From the NCBI RefSeq assembly GCF_002798305.1, contig NZ_PCGR01000001.1, positions 496,001-560,000 of the forward strand: a stretch of 64,000 nucleotides of DNA, read 5' to 3'. The translations under genes and the position numbers were made by a program. The notes under the pieces are model-generated. The model ran no database searches. It had not been told where the DNA came from and was given only the letters and a program-made list of their open reading frames with translations. Positions 17,790 to 25,759 of the stretch are shown one piece after another. The DNA is from Chryseomicrobium excrementi. GTDB taxonomy: Bacteria; Bacillota; Bacilli; Bacillales_A; Planococcaceae. Position 1 is the stretch's first letter; each line of letters opens with the position of its first letter.

Positions 17790-18767
17790 TTAAGTAGTTT
17801 TTATTTTATTTGCTAGATCTCTAGCAATCAATTCACCGTGAAAACGGCCGTTTTCAATGAAAATTTCGTTTGCATTGTTCCCTGCTGCAATGACGCCAGC
17901 AATATAAACTCCTGAAACATTCGTCTCCATGGTTTCTTCGTTCAAGAACGGTCTTCCCGTTTCCTTATCAAACTCGATACCTAAAGCATGAAGAAAATAG
18001 CGGTTCGGATGATAGCCCGTCATAGCGAAAACAAAGTCAGCTGGTAGTTTTTTCTCCACACCATTCTGTAACACGGTTAGCTCCCTTTCGGTTATCTTCA
18101 CTACTTCAGTATCAAAATGCATTTGAATCTCACCTTGCTTTACGGCACCTTCGAACTCAGGCAACACCCAAGGTTTGATGCTTGGAGAATAGTCAGACCC
18201 TCTATATACGACGTGAACAGACGCTCCTGCTTTGTTTAGTTCAAGAGCCGCATCAATCGCAGAATTCTTTCCTCCGATGACGACTACTTGCTGGTTGAAA
18301 TAGGGGTGGCCCTCTTTAAAATAATGAGAAACGTGTGGCAATTCCTCACCAGGAATGTCCATTAGATTTGGTTGATCGTAATAACCCGTCGCTAAAATAA
18401 TATTTGGCGCCACGTAACTATCTTTAGTAGTATTTACTTGGAACAGTTCATTCACTCGAGATACTTTTTCTACTGTCTCAAATGTATTGATTTGCAACTT
18501 TTTTTGTTTGACTACTTCTCGATAGTAGACGAGTGCCTGGTTGCGTTTTGGTTTTCGTTGTTCCACAATGAAGGGCACATCCCCGATCGCTAATTTCTCA
18601 CTTGTACTAAAAAAAGTTTGATGGGTTGGATAGTTATAAATAGCATTTACAATGTTCCCTTTTTCGATACACACGTAAGAGAGCCCTTTTTCTTTCACTG
18701 CGATTGCAGCAGCAAGCCCACAAGGACCTCCACCAATAATAATCACATCGTAGTTCACACTTGTCAC
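17790..18767 (-). CDS. ypdA: Bacillithiol disulfide reductase YpdA
   Basis: This flavoprotein uses NADPH to reduce oxidised bacillithiol (BSSB), restoring the low-molecular-weight thiol of Firmicutes. The 325 residues include the FAD motif VIIIGGGPCGLAAAIA (about 8-23) with the conserved Cys, ATGYYDQPN, and the NADPH motif VVVIGGKNSAIDAALELN (about 165-182). The C-terminal YIAGVIAAGNNANEIFIENG block also matches YpdA. The start is GTG, overlapping the phosphoesterase stop by four bases. The glutamate dehydrogenase gene found nearby in B. subtilis is absent. Confidence 0.94.
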   Translation of the reverse strand: MTSVNYDVIIIGGGPCGLAAAIAVKEKGLSYVCIEKGNIVNAIYNYPTHQTFFSTSEKLAIGDVPFIVEQRKPKRNQALVYYREVVKQKKLQINTFETVEKVSRVNELFQVNTTKDSYVAPNIILATGYYDQPNLMDIPGEELPHVSHYFKEGHPYFNQQVVVIGGKNSAIDAALELNKAGASVHVVYRGSDYSPSIKPWVLPEFEGAVKQGEIQMHFDTEVVKITERELTVLQNGVEKKLPADFVFAMTGYHPNRYFLHALGIEFDKETGRPFLNEETMETNVSGVYIAGVIAAGNNANEIFIENGRFHGELIARDLANKIKTT

Positions 18768-19507
18768 TTCTTTCCTTCAATTTCAACAATATGCACTTCA
18801 CTCTCCGCTCCAAGACGAAAAGGAAGCGCTGTCGTACCGTACCCATTGCTAATCAATTCATATCTATGACCTTTTCTTTTAAATTCTCCGAGATCCTGTA
18901 AGCCCCATTTTAGAAAGCGAATTTGACCGCCATGATGATGACCTGCAACAGCTAGATCTACTTGAGAAAAAGAATCTAATTTTGAAAAATACAAGGGAGA
19001 ATGGCTCATAAATACTGTAAATAGATCAGGTTGTACTCGTTGGAATGCTTTCTCTATATCTACTGTACCAGTATATGCATCGTCAATCCCAACAATTTGC
19101 ATCGGAATATAGGGATGAAGTAGAGAGAAGTTCGTCAGCACTTTTACGTTGTTGGCTTCGAGTAGTGCTGTTAGAGCAGCCTCACCCACTTCTCTGTCAT
19201 TATTTCCAAACACATAATAACTCGGTGCAAGTGAAGAAAGCTTGTTGATGATCTTAGCTGTCCTCTTTAGCGGTACGCCACCCTCTGTTAGATCTCCCCC
19301 TATTAGCACCGCATCAATATCTGTAGGGAGTTTCTTTAGTAACTTGGCAGAAAGATTTCTTCTGTGAATATCTGAAATAAAAAGGACTTTAGCTCGTCCA
19401 GTAAATTTAGTTGTTTGTAATTGATGAATAGTTACATTATGTTCATGTGCAAGCCACGTCATATATCGAAGAGTAGACAAGGATGACTTAAGTACTAGTG
19501 GTAACAT
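18764..19507 (-). CDS. ypbG: Metallophosphoesterase, YpbG type
   Basis: This calcineurin-like phosphoesterase of 247 residues has all dinuclear metal motifs: FISDIHR (about 43-49), LIGGDLTEGG (about 69-78), FGNNDRE (about 100-106), SHSPLY and the closing AGHHHGGQIRF (about 189-199). The substrate is unknown. The N-terminal segment is moderately hydrophobic and might associate with the membrane. It precedes ypdA with a four-base overlap and follows the LysM gene, an order shared with B. subtilis ypbG. Confidence 0.85.
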   Translation of the reverse strand: MLPLVLKSSLSTLRYMTWLAHEHNVTIHQLQTTKFTGRAKVLFISDIHRRNLSAKLLKKLPTDIDAVLIGGDLTEGGVPLKRTAKIINKLSSLAPSYYVFGNNDREVGEAALTALLEANNVKVLTNFSLLHPYIPMQIVGIDDAYTGTVDIEKAFQRVQPDLFTVFMSHSPLYFSKLDSFSQVDLAVAGHHHGGQIRFLKWGLQDLGEFKRKGHRYELISNGYGTTALPFRLGAESEVHIVEIEGKK

Positions 19508-19524
19508 AGGGTCCCTTCTTTCTT

Positions 19525-19558
19525 AGAAAAACAAGAACTCGCCCCAAAAGGAGCGAGC
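19525..19558 (-). terminator. Terminator after the LysM gene
   Basis: GCTCGC and GCGAG arms on the minus strand flank a short loop and are followed by TTCTTGTTTTT. It begins just past the stop of the gene at 19561-20139. Confidence 0.7.
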
Positions 19559-19560
19559 AC

Positions 19561-20139
19561 TTATGGCAGTACTAATACTTGACCGACACTGATTTCGTTG
19601 GATGTTAGATTGTTGGCTTGTTTGATCCTCTCGACTGCTGATGGATCATTGTAATAGTTCATTGCAATTCGGTAGAGCGTTTCAGATGATTGGACCGTAT
19701 GCGTTCGCTGTGGTTGCACCGGCTCTTCAACAGGTTGTTCTTCCTCTTCTTCCTCTACTACCGGTTGCTCTTCAGACTGTTCCTGTTCAGATGCATCTTG
19801 TGATTCAGTTGGTTCTACTTGATCTTCCGCAGGTTCCTCCTCAGTCTGTTCCTGTTCTTGCTCTACCGGAGTAACTGGCTTGACATCAAGTTGAACAACT
19901 TGTTGGTTATCTGGGCGTTCGTTTGCCATTGGATCATAAAAGAAATACGCGTAAATGAATAAAATGACAGGAAGTACGATTCCAATAGTAAAGAGAGTTG
20001 GCAAAAACCAGTTTTTTGGTTTAGCCGAAGATTTCTTTTTCTTCTTCTTTACATGACGCGACCGTCTACTAAGTGTCTCTGGCTCTTCAATCGGTTTGCG
20101 GTGCTCTTCTAATTTTTTTTGGTAGTCATTGTTCGCCAT
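19561..20139 (-). CDS. ypbE: YpbE-like membrane-anchored LysM protein
   Basis: This 192-residue protein has a basic cytoplasmic N-terminus (KKKKKKSSAKPK), one membrane helix (about 44-68), a long acidic Glu/Gln/Pro linker (about 90-145) and a C-terminal LysM domain starting THTVQSSETLYRIAMNYY. LysM binds peptidoglycan, so the linker probably spans the inner wall zone. The position beside recS matches ypbE of B. subtilis. Function is not established. The start is ATG at 20139 with GGGGGAAACC upstream. Confidence 0.85.
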   Translation of the reverse strand: MANNDYQKKLEEHRKPIEEPETLSRRSRHVKKKKKKSSAKPKNWFLPTLFTIGIVLPVILFIYAYFFYDPMANERPDNQQVVQLDVKPVTPVEQEQEQTEEEPAEDQVEPTESQDASEQEQSEEQPVVEEEEEEQPVEEPVQPQRTHTVQSSETLYRIAMNYYNDPSAVERIKQANNLTSNEISVGQVLVLP

Positions 20140-20206
20140 GATGGTTTCCCCCGAATGCCTTCTTTTGTCTAATTATGCCGAAATTCCACGGGAAAGTAAA
20201 TGAATC

Positions 20207-21613
20207 TTAAGGGAATAATTGCTTTAGACGTTTTTCATACATACTAGTCTGATCTATTTCATCCTTATCGTGAGTTGACTCTTTAACCATTTCTATCGCT
20301 TCAAGGGACTGGCATTTATTGCAACAGAATGTCGGTTTCGGTAGACCCGACTCCCCAAATGCATTTCCGATACCCTCTCTTAAACACTTCTGTCCTGCAA
20401 TGATTTTATACAGTTCTAAAATGTTTTGTTGTTTTGATACTTTGAGTCTGTCAAACAGTTGGTGTTGTTCAGCCACAGAAAGTCTCGATTTCCAATAGGA
20501 CAAAACTTTCATCTTCTGCTCGTCAAGCTCGACACTTTGTGAAAAGTGTTCTATATCTTGTTGATCAGGTAAATCCGCTGTAGCTAAAAACAAACTTTTT
20601 CGATAGTCGTCATCTGTATAGAATAAGGAAGCGAGCGACTGTTTTCCGTCCCGAGAAGCACGCCCAAATTCCTGTAGATAATTGGAGAGCGATGTCGGAA
20701 TATGATCATGCAGGACTTGGCGAATGTTTTCTTTATGGATTCCCATTCCGAATGCATTGGTTGCACAGATCCATTCTAGTTCCCCACTGCTGAACTGTTG
20801 CTGAATAAGTGACCGGTCTATAGACTCCATACCTCCATGATAAGCGGCACAACGAATACCAAGTTTTTTCAGCTCCCATGAATAGTCTTCTGCACGTTTC
20901 CTCGATTGCGTATATAAAATCCCTGGCCCTCCGTACTGTTTTATGAGACGTGTCATCTCATCAAAACGTTCCACATCAGATTCTACTTGAATCGTTTGCA
21001 ATGCAATACTTGGACGGTCCACAGATCGAACAATCTCTTCCATTTTAGGACGATGTAGCGTTTCTTTAATTAATTTCCTGGTTTTCTTTGTTGCTGTTGC
21101 CGTCAATGCTAAAATTTGTTTAGTAAAATTGGTATGTATCCACTCCGCTGCACGTAAATAATCTGGTCTAAAATCCATGCCCCACTGCACAAGACAGTGT
21201 GCTTCGTCAAAAACAAAATAGGCAACGTGAATCGATAGCAAAGCTTTTTGAAGCTCTCGGTTTTGCAAACTTTCAGGCGATACAAATATATAGTGATAGC
21301 TGTTGATGTTCCGAAGTGCATAGTCCCTTTCTGCTCGAGTTTGAAATGAGGTGAACGCGACAACTTTCCTTTCACCTCGAAATTTGAGTTGTTGAACTTG
21401 ATCGGTCATCAAAGACACTAAAGGAGATAGGATAATGACTGTCCCACTCATATAACTTGTTGGAAATTGAAATAACATAGATTTACCAGTACCAGTCGGC
21501 AATACTCCTAACACATCTTGTCCTGAAATAAACTGTTCAATTACTTCTTTTTGTCCTGGTCGAAATGAAGTAAAACCGAAGCGCCTTACTAATTCTTGTT
21601 CAAGATCAATCAT
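20207..21613 (-). CDS. recS: RecQ-family DNA helicase, short RecS type
   Basis: This ATP-dependent 3'-5' helicase has 468 residues, shorter than RecQ because it lacks the HRDC domain. Motifs in order: SFRPGQKEVIEQF (motif 0), GVLPTGTGKSMLFQFP (Walker A), FDEAHCLVQWGMDFRPDY (DEAH box), ALTATATKKTRK, and QEFGRASRDGKQS (motif VI). A four-Cys Zn site occurs near the C-terminus (CLREG...CCNKCQSLE). ATG 21613 has GGAGGTGC upstream and overlaps the ypbB stop by eight bases. The pairing with YpbB, which carries an RQC-like helix-turn-helix, suggests the two polypeptides act together. Confidence 0.92.
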   Translation of the reverse strand: MIDLEQELVRRFGFTSFRPGQKEVIEQFISGQDVLGVLPTGTGKSMLFQFPTSYMSGTVIILSPLVSLMTDQVQQLKFRGERKVVAFTSFQTRAERDYALRNINSYHYIFVSPESLQNRELQKALLSIHVAYFVFDEAHCLVQWGMDFRPDYLRAAEWIHTNFTKQILALTATATKKTRKLIKETLHRPKMEEIVRSVDRPSIALQTIQVESDVERFDEMTRLIKQYGGPGILYTQSRKRAEDYSWELKKLGIRCAAYHGGMESIDRSLIQQQFSSGELEWICATNAFGMGIHKENIRQVLHDHIPTSLSNYLQEFGRASRDGKQSLASLFYTDDDYRKSLFLATADLPDQQDIEHFSQSVELDEQKMKVLSYWKSRLSVAEQHQLFDRLKVSKQQNILELYKIIAGQKCLREGIGNAFGESGLPKPTFCCNKCQSLEAIEMVKESTHDKDEIDQTSMYEKRLKQLFP

Positions 21614-22619
21614 TTGAAGCACCTCCTATCGCAAGAGCTAATCGAATTTGGAAATAGCTGAATTCAGGTAGCTCTTCGCGCAGTTCCTTGAGCTTATGCG
21701 TCTGAAGCTGCTTTTGAACGTCAAAAATTCTATCGCATTGTTCTGGAGACAGTAATTCAGTAAAGAAGTGACCTCCTTCAATTGAAGCAATTTCCACAAA
21801 ATGGTCTTCTATCGTACTTGTTTTTAGTCGACGAGCAGCTGCTATTTGTTCAAGCGAAAGTTGGTTCTGTAAATACCGTTTAGTCACACCTGCCGTTTCC
21901 GTCAAAACTAAAGGTCGATCCACTAATTGGGAGAGCGGTGAGTGCGTTTTCTCCAGATACGTCATGAACTGAACCAGTAAATCTCGGAACAGATACTGAC
22001 AGTCCAGTTTGCGAAGCACTAACATGTCTGCAAGCTGTGACCATGTCCACCCCGTCACTTCAAACCCAGATAACCGGAAAACAAATAAATTCCGTTGTTT
22101 TTCTGTAAATGTTGTTTGGTGAATAAAGTCGAGAACAGCCTGTTTTGTGTCTTCTGCAACTTGTTGAATACTTGCTTGTGACGCAATAAATTGTTTGATG
22201 TCTCTTTGAATAGGCTCCTCCGCAATGATTGGGATGTACCTACGATTTTCGTGCAAGACATTAGAACTGATCTGGACTAGTAATTGAAGTTTTTTCTCAA
22301 AATGTACACAATCGGGGCCAAGCACCCCAGTTTGAAAGTGAGAATTAAAGTCTTCCAGATTCTTATACCCTACTTCAGTAACATTAGGCGAATCTAATGA
22401 AGTAATCCATCCAGCTTTCACAAGACTGTCTAGTTCTTGCTGATACATGTCTTTCGTGAGGTCTACACCGATGCCGAAAAATCCTTGCACTTTATAGTAA
22501 TGAATATCTTGTAGAGTCTGTCCCGACTTCTTTCCTTTTAAAATATAATAAGGAGCCATTGCAGAGCGCTCTCCATTTAATTGATAAAACAGATAGACTA
22601 AAAGTTGTTGAAAAAACAT
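21606..22619 (-). CDS. ypbB: YpbB-like helix-turn-helix partner of RecS
   Basis: This 337-residue protein has no enzymatic motif. Its C-terminal part has the segment LSLEQIAAARRLKTSTIEDH (about 263-282), the helix-turn-helix found at the end of some RecQ-like proteins, and the ORF immediately precedes recS as in B. subtilis. I infer a DNA-binding helper for the short helicase. The frame extends upstream to 22757 over the divergent ferredoxin promoter, but ATG 22619 has GAGGTG four bases before it and gives the family-like start MFFQQLLVYLFYQL. Confidence 0.82.
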   Translation of the reverse strand: MFFQQLLVYLFYQLNGERSAMAPYYILKGKKSGQTLQDIHYYKVQGFFGIGVDLTKDMYQQELDSLVKAGWITSLDSPNVTEVGYKNLEDFNSHFQTGVLGPDCVHFEKKLQLLVQISSNVLHENRRYIPIIAEEPIQRDIKQFIASQASIQQVAEDTKQAVLDFIHQTTFTEKQRNLFVFRLSGFEVTGWTWSQLADMLVLRKLDCQYLFRDLLVQFMTYLEKTHSPLSQLVDRPLVLTETAGVTKRYLQNQLSLEQIAAARRLKTSTIEDHFVEIASIEGGHFFTELLSPEQCDRIFDVQKQLQTHKLKELREELPEFSYFQIRLALAIGGASND

Positions 22620-22680
22620 AGAACACCTCGGTATCTGAACGTTTAATGGTTGAAATGCAAGGTAATGAGCTTTAAAATGA

Positions 22681-22968
<288 letters not shown>

Positions 22969-22973
22969 AAAAG

Positions 22974-23011
22974 AGTAAAGGCTCGTCTAGAATTCTAGAC
23001 GAGCCTTTACT
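22974..23011. terminator. Perfect 38-bp palindromic terminator between fer and ribU
   Basis: A 19-base arm (22974-22992) is followed with no loop by its exact reverse complement (22993-23011), centred on GAATTC. It sits five bases past the fer stop and overlaps the last base of the convergent ribU stop codon, so it should terminate both. Confidence 0.9.
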
Positions 23012-23595
23012 TATGTCAGCTGATAAGACTGGCTGACTTTATCTAAATAAGGTTTCAGTTTCTTGAATACAAGTACCATCACAACGGTAATAAAGGCACC
23101 TTTAATTAGATTAAAAGGTAAAATTCCATAAACTAATGTGTTCATTAACGCTGATCCTGTCTCCATTGGGAAGTTCAAGAAGTAAGCGTACATTGGTAGA
23201 AACACTAAGTAGTTCAGTAGGGTCATTCCAATTGCCATAGATACTGTTCCTGCTACTAATCCAAGGTACATGCCTTTAGAAGAAGTGACCTTTTTGTAAA
23301 TCAAATAAACTGGTGTGATGAATAAAATAGATGTCACAAAGTTCGCCATGTGACCTACAGGAACACCAGTTGGACTTCCTGAGAAGAACCAATCTAATAC
23401 GTTCTTTAAAAATGCTACTGCGATCCCAGCGACGGGTCCCATCGTAATGGCTGCAATTAATGCAGGTACATCACTGAAGTCGACTTTCAAATAAGCTGGC
23501 AGTGCTGGCAATGGAAATGCAAGTAACATTAAAATAAATGACAAGCTACTTAGCATAGCCACCGCAATGAGTTTGCGTGTGTTGCTTTTAAACAT
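23011..23595 (-). CDS. ribU: Riboflavin ECF transporter S component
   Basis: This is the membrane substrate-binding subunit that hands riboflavin to the shared EcfAA'T energy module. The 194 residues have five to six hydrophobic helices, the N-terminal AMLSSLSFILMLLAFPLPAL and the RibU block KVDFSDVPALIAA (about 37-49) that contributes to the flavin site. ATG 23595 follows AAAAGGAGCGG. The FMN riboswitch upstream is strong support for the substrate assignment. Confidence 0.95.
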   Translation of the reverse strand: MFKSNTRKLIAVAMLSSLSFILMLLAFPLPALPAYLKVDFSDVPALIAAITMGPVAGIAVAFLKNVLDWFFSGSPTGVPVGHMANFVTSILFITPVYLIYKKVTSSKGMYLGLVAGTVSMAIGMTLLNYLVFLPMYAYFLNFPMETGSALMNTLVYGILPFNLIKGAFITVVMVLVFKKLKPYLDKVSQSYQLT

Positions 23596-23670
23596 GACTT
23601 TCCGCTCCTTTTGCGATTCACTTCACAAGAGGAAAGGCTAACGTTGTCTGTGCGCTTATTTGCATGTAAA

Positions 23671-23703
23671 AACAAAACCCTTAAGCCGAAATCGACTTAA
23701 GGG
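23671..23703 (-). terminator. Terminator governed by the FMN riboswitch
   Basis: Between the aptamer and ribU, CCCTTAAG and CTTAAGGG pair across a ten-base loop and are followed by TTTTGTTTTT on the minus strand. This is the expected transcription-off expression platform. Confidence 0.85.
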
Positions 23704-23753
23704 AGAAAGGTACACTTAAATAAGCGTTTGAGATCACATCAACGCTGCACCTT

Positions 23754-23877
23754 CACCTTCTCCCATCCAGACTGTACTGTCGGCTCTGGAATCTCACCAG
23801 AATCTGCCTTGCGGCTCGCGGGCTAGACTTTCGTCATTTCCGCCGGTCGGGAATTGCACCCTGCCCCGAAGATGAAT
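23754..23877 (-). ncRNA. FMN riboswitch (RFN element)
   Basis: The minus strand carries the conserved RFN blocks in order: CTTCGGGGCAGGGTG, AATTCCCGACCGGCGG, GTCTAGCCCGCGAGCC, GGTGAGATTCCAGAGCCGAC and CAGTCTGGATGGGAGAAGG. The closing P1 helix is CATCTTC with GAAGGTG. It lies in the 5' leader of ribU and is followed by an intrinsic terminator, so FMN binding should reduce riboflavin import. Confidence 0.96.
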
Positions 23878-23954
23878 CATATAATGAAATTATACATACT
23901 ACTGTATCCACTATTTATCATAGCAGACCGTGCAAAGTCGTGCAATACGTAAGC

Positions 23955-25181
23955 TTATTGTGACGGTAATACAATTTTATTCACGCCAACAAGAGACCGA
24001 GTGTCTTCTGGCAGTGGGTAAATTGCGGGATCCCAGTTTTCAAAAATTACCGCTTTATTAAACGATGCAGCTGTAGCAATTAAAGACTCTATCATGACGA
24101 CAAGATCTCGTCGTGGCATCGAATCGGCAGTTAACGTCTCATCAAAAACAAATGTCACAGTATCTTCCGTCTCTTCTAATACATACGCAATAGATGACGG
24201 TAATATCGGTTCTACCACCGAATTCTCAGGAGCCTGTAGTTCATTTAGAGCGATCTCAAATGAGTCATAAGAAGTTCTTGGATAAGGTACTAAGTAATCT
24301 TCGCCTATCGCATTTTGTATGGGACTATAGGCTAGACCTGTTGCTGAAAGTTCTATTGGATCTGTAAGAGGTCCTACTTGATCCCATTCGAGGGGCTGTC
24401 CTTCCTCATCTAAAAGATACGCTTGTAAATAGTTCTTGCTAAATAGATTCTGTAACGTATTGAAGTAGACTTCTGAAGTAGCAGATGCCATATCGTATGG
24501 ATGATCCTCTGGCAGTGTGATTTCTAATCCTCGTTCTGATTCGACAACAGTACCTTGTAATGGAAGATACTCATCAAAACCTAGTGCTTGTTCATCAATT
24601 TCAGTACTATATGCTTCGTAAAGCTCTAGCTGTGTCGGAAACCCATCCGGAAAATCTTCCTGAATCCGCTCGTTAGGAATCAAGAGCGTTACAGGGAATG
24701 CTACCGCTTGATAACTTAGTGAGAACGGTACGGCAGTATGATTTTGAAGCAAAGGGTCTTCTGCGAAGACCAAATGGGCATCTTGTGCAAACTGCATACC
24801 AAAGCTTTTTGCGGATTCCGCGTCTACTTCTTCCTCTGATTCTTCCGTTGCCATTGATGCTGATGAATCAGCGGTTTCACCGCTGTTCTCAGTTGCGCCA
24901 GATGACCCTTCTGACATGTCATTTAAGGACATCTCCGTGGCGCTTTCCATGTTAGTGGAATCCAGTGTGGTGAGCAATGACTGGACAAACAATACGAGAA
25001 CAAATAATGCAGCGACTGTAATAACTGCCGGTAACCAAGGTTTTGATTTCTTTTGTTTGGGTGCCATAGACTGTTTCTTAATGGCATTCCAAACGTCTTC
25101 CTTTGCTCTTAAATCCACTTGTTTCGGCATGGAGTTGAGGAGTTGCTCTACATCATGATCTGTATATTTTTCATTTGTCAT
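23955..25181 (-). CDS. rsiX: Anti-sigma factor for the adjacent ECF sigma (RsiX-like)
   Basis: This 408-residue single-pass membrane protein has a cytoplasmic N-terminus (about 1-47) with LRAKEDVWNAIKKQ, a membrane helix WLPAVITVAALFVLVLFVQSL (about 49-69), a Ser/Glu-rich linker and a large extracellular domain. The start overlaps the sigma gene by 11 bases, the usual sigma/anti-sigma coupling. Position next to resE matches sigX-rsiX of B. subtilis. The inferred job is holding SigX inactive at the membrane. The extracellular signal is unknown. Confidence 0.85.
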   Translation of the reverse strand: MTNEKYTDHDVEQLLNSMPKQVDLRAKEDVWNAIKKQSMAPKQKKSKPWLPAVITVAALFVLVLFVQSLLTTLDSTNMESATEMSLNDMSEGSSGATENSGETADSSASMATEESEEEVDAESAKSFGMQFAQDAHLVFAEDPLLQNHTAVPFSLSYQAVAFPVTLLIPNERIQEDFPDGFPTQLELYEAYSTEIDEQALGFDEYLPLQGTVVESERGLEITLPEDHPYDMASATSEVYFNTLQNLFSKNYLQAYLLDEEGQPLEWDQVGPLTDPIELSATGLAYSPIQNAIGEDYLVPYPRTSYDSFEIALNELQAPENSVVEPILPSSIAYVLEETEDTVTFVFDETLTADSMPRRDLVVMIESLIATAASFNKAVIFENWDPAIYPLPEDTRSLVGVNKIVLPSQ

Positions 25182-25707
25182 AGATCATTTCCCCCTCTCG
25201 TACATTTGACATGAATCTTTTTAAATTTGCAATAGCGCGGTGTTGTGTAGTCTTCACCTTAGATTCCGTCCACCCAAGAGCAGTTGCGGTTTCTTGAATC
25301 GAAAGTTGTTGAAAGTAACGCAACACGATGACCATTTTTTGATCCCCCGTACATGAGTTTAAGTAGTGCAGCAACTGTGATTTCTCTTCATCTAATTGCA
25401 CAACTTGTTCAGGCCTCATATCGGGAGAAGTTAATTGGATTGCCTCCCAATCAAAGGAGTCAAAGACTCTTTTCTTTCGCACATTCTGTTTTCTGAAGTG
25501 ATCAATAGCCACATTTTTGGCGATAGAAAATAGCCAGGTCTTCTCTGAGCTGTTTCCTTGAAAAGAATCGTAGGACCTAAGAACACGGATATAGACTTCT
25601 TGCGTTAAATCCTCAGCCACTTGTCTGTTTTGCACCAAATAAATCAGAAACTGGAATAAGTCCTGATGGTACGAATCATAGATTCGGTGAAAAACGGAGT
25701 CATTCAT
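25171..25707 (-). CDS. sigX: ECF sigma factor, SigX-like
   Basis: This 178-residue alternative sigma factor contains region 2 (RQVAEDLTQEVYIRVLRSYDSF and TWLFSIAKNVAIDHFRKQ, about 28-75) and region 4 (VIVLRYFQQLSIQETATALG, about 127, then ESKVKTTQHRAIANLKR). In B. subtilis SigX controls envelope charge and cationic-peptide resistance. Here the assignment rests on similarity and on the resE-sigX-rsiX order. ATG 25707 follows GGGGGGAAG. An ECF-type promoter directly upstream suggests autoregulation. Confidence 0.9.
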   Translation of the reverse strand: MNDSVFHRIYDSYHQDLFQFLIYLVQNRQVAEDLTQEVYIRVLRSYDSFQGNSSEKTWLFSIAKNVAIDHFRKQNVRKKRVFDSFDWEAIQLTSPDMRPEQVVQLDEEKSQLLHYLNSCTGDQKMVIVLRYFQQLSIQETATALGWTESKVKTTQHRAIANLKRFMSNVREGEMIYDK

Positions 25708-25733
25708 GGTACTTCCCCCCGTTCAAATCATTA

Positions 25734-25759
25734 GTCGTTTGAATTCAAAATAAGTTACA
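25734..25759 (-). promoter_or_regulatory. Probable autoregulatory ECF (SigX-type) promoter
   Basis: The minus strand reads TGTAAC, 16 bases, CGAC. That is close to the SigX consensus of TGTAAC and CGAC, usually with about 17 bases between. The -35 overlaps the last codons and the stop of resE, and the start of sigX is 27 bases past the -10. Confidence 0.7.
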
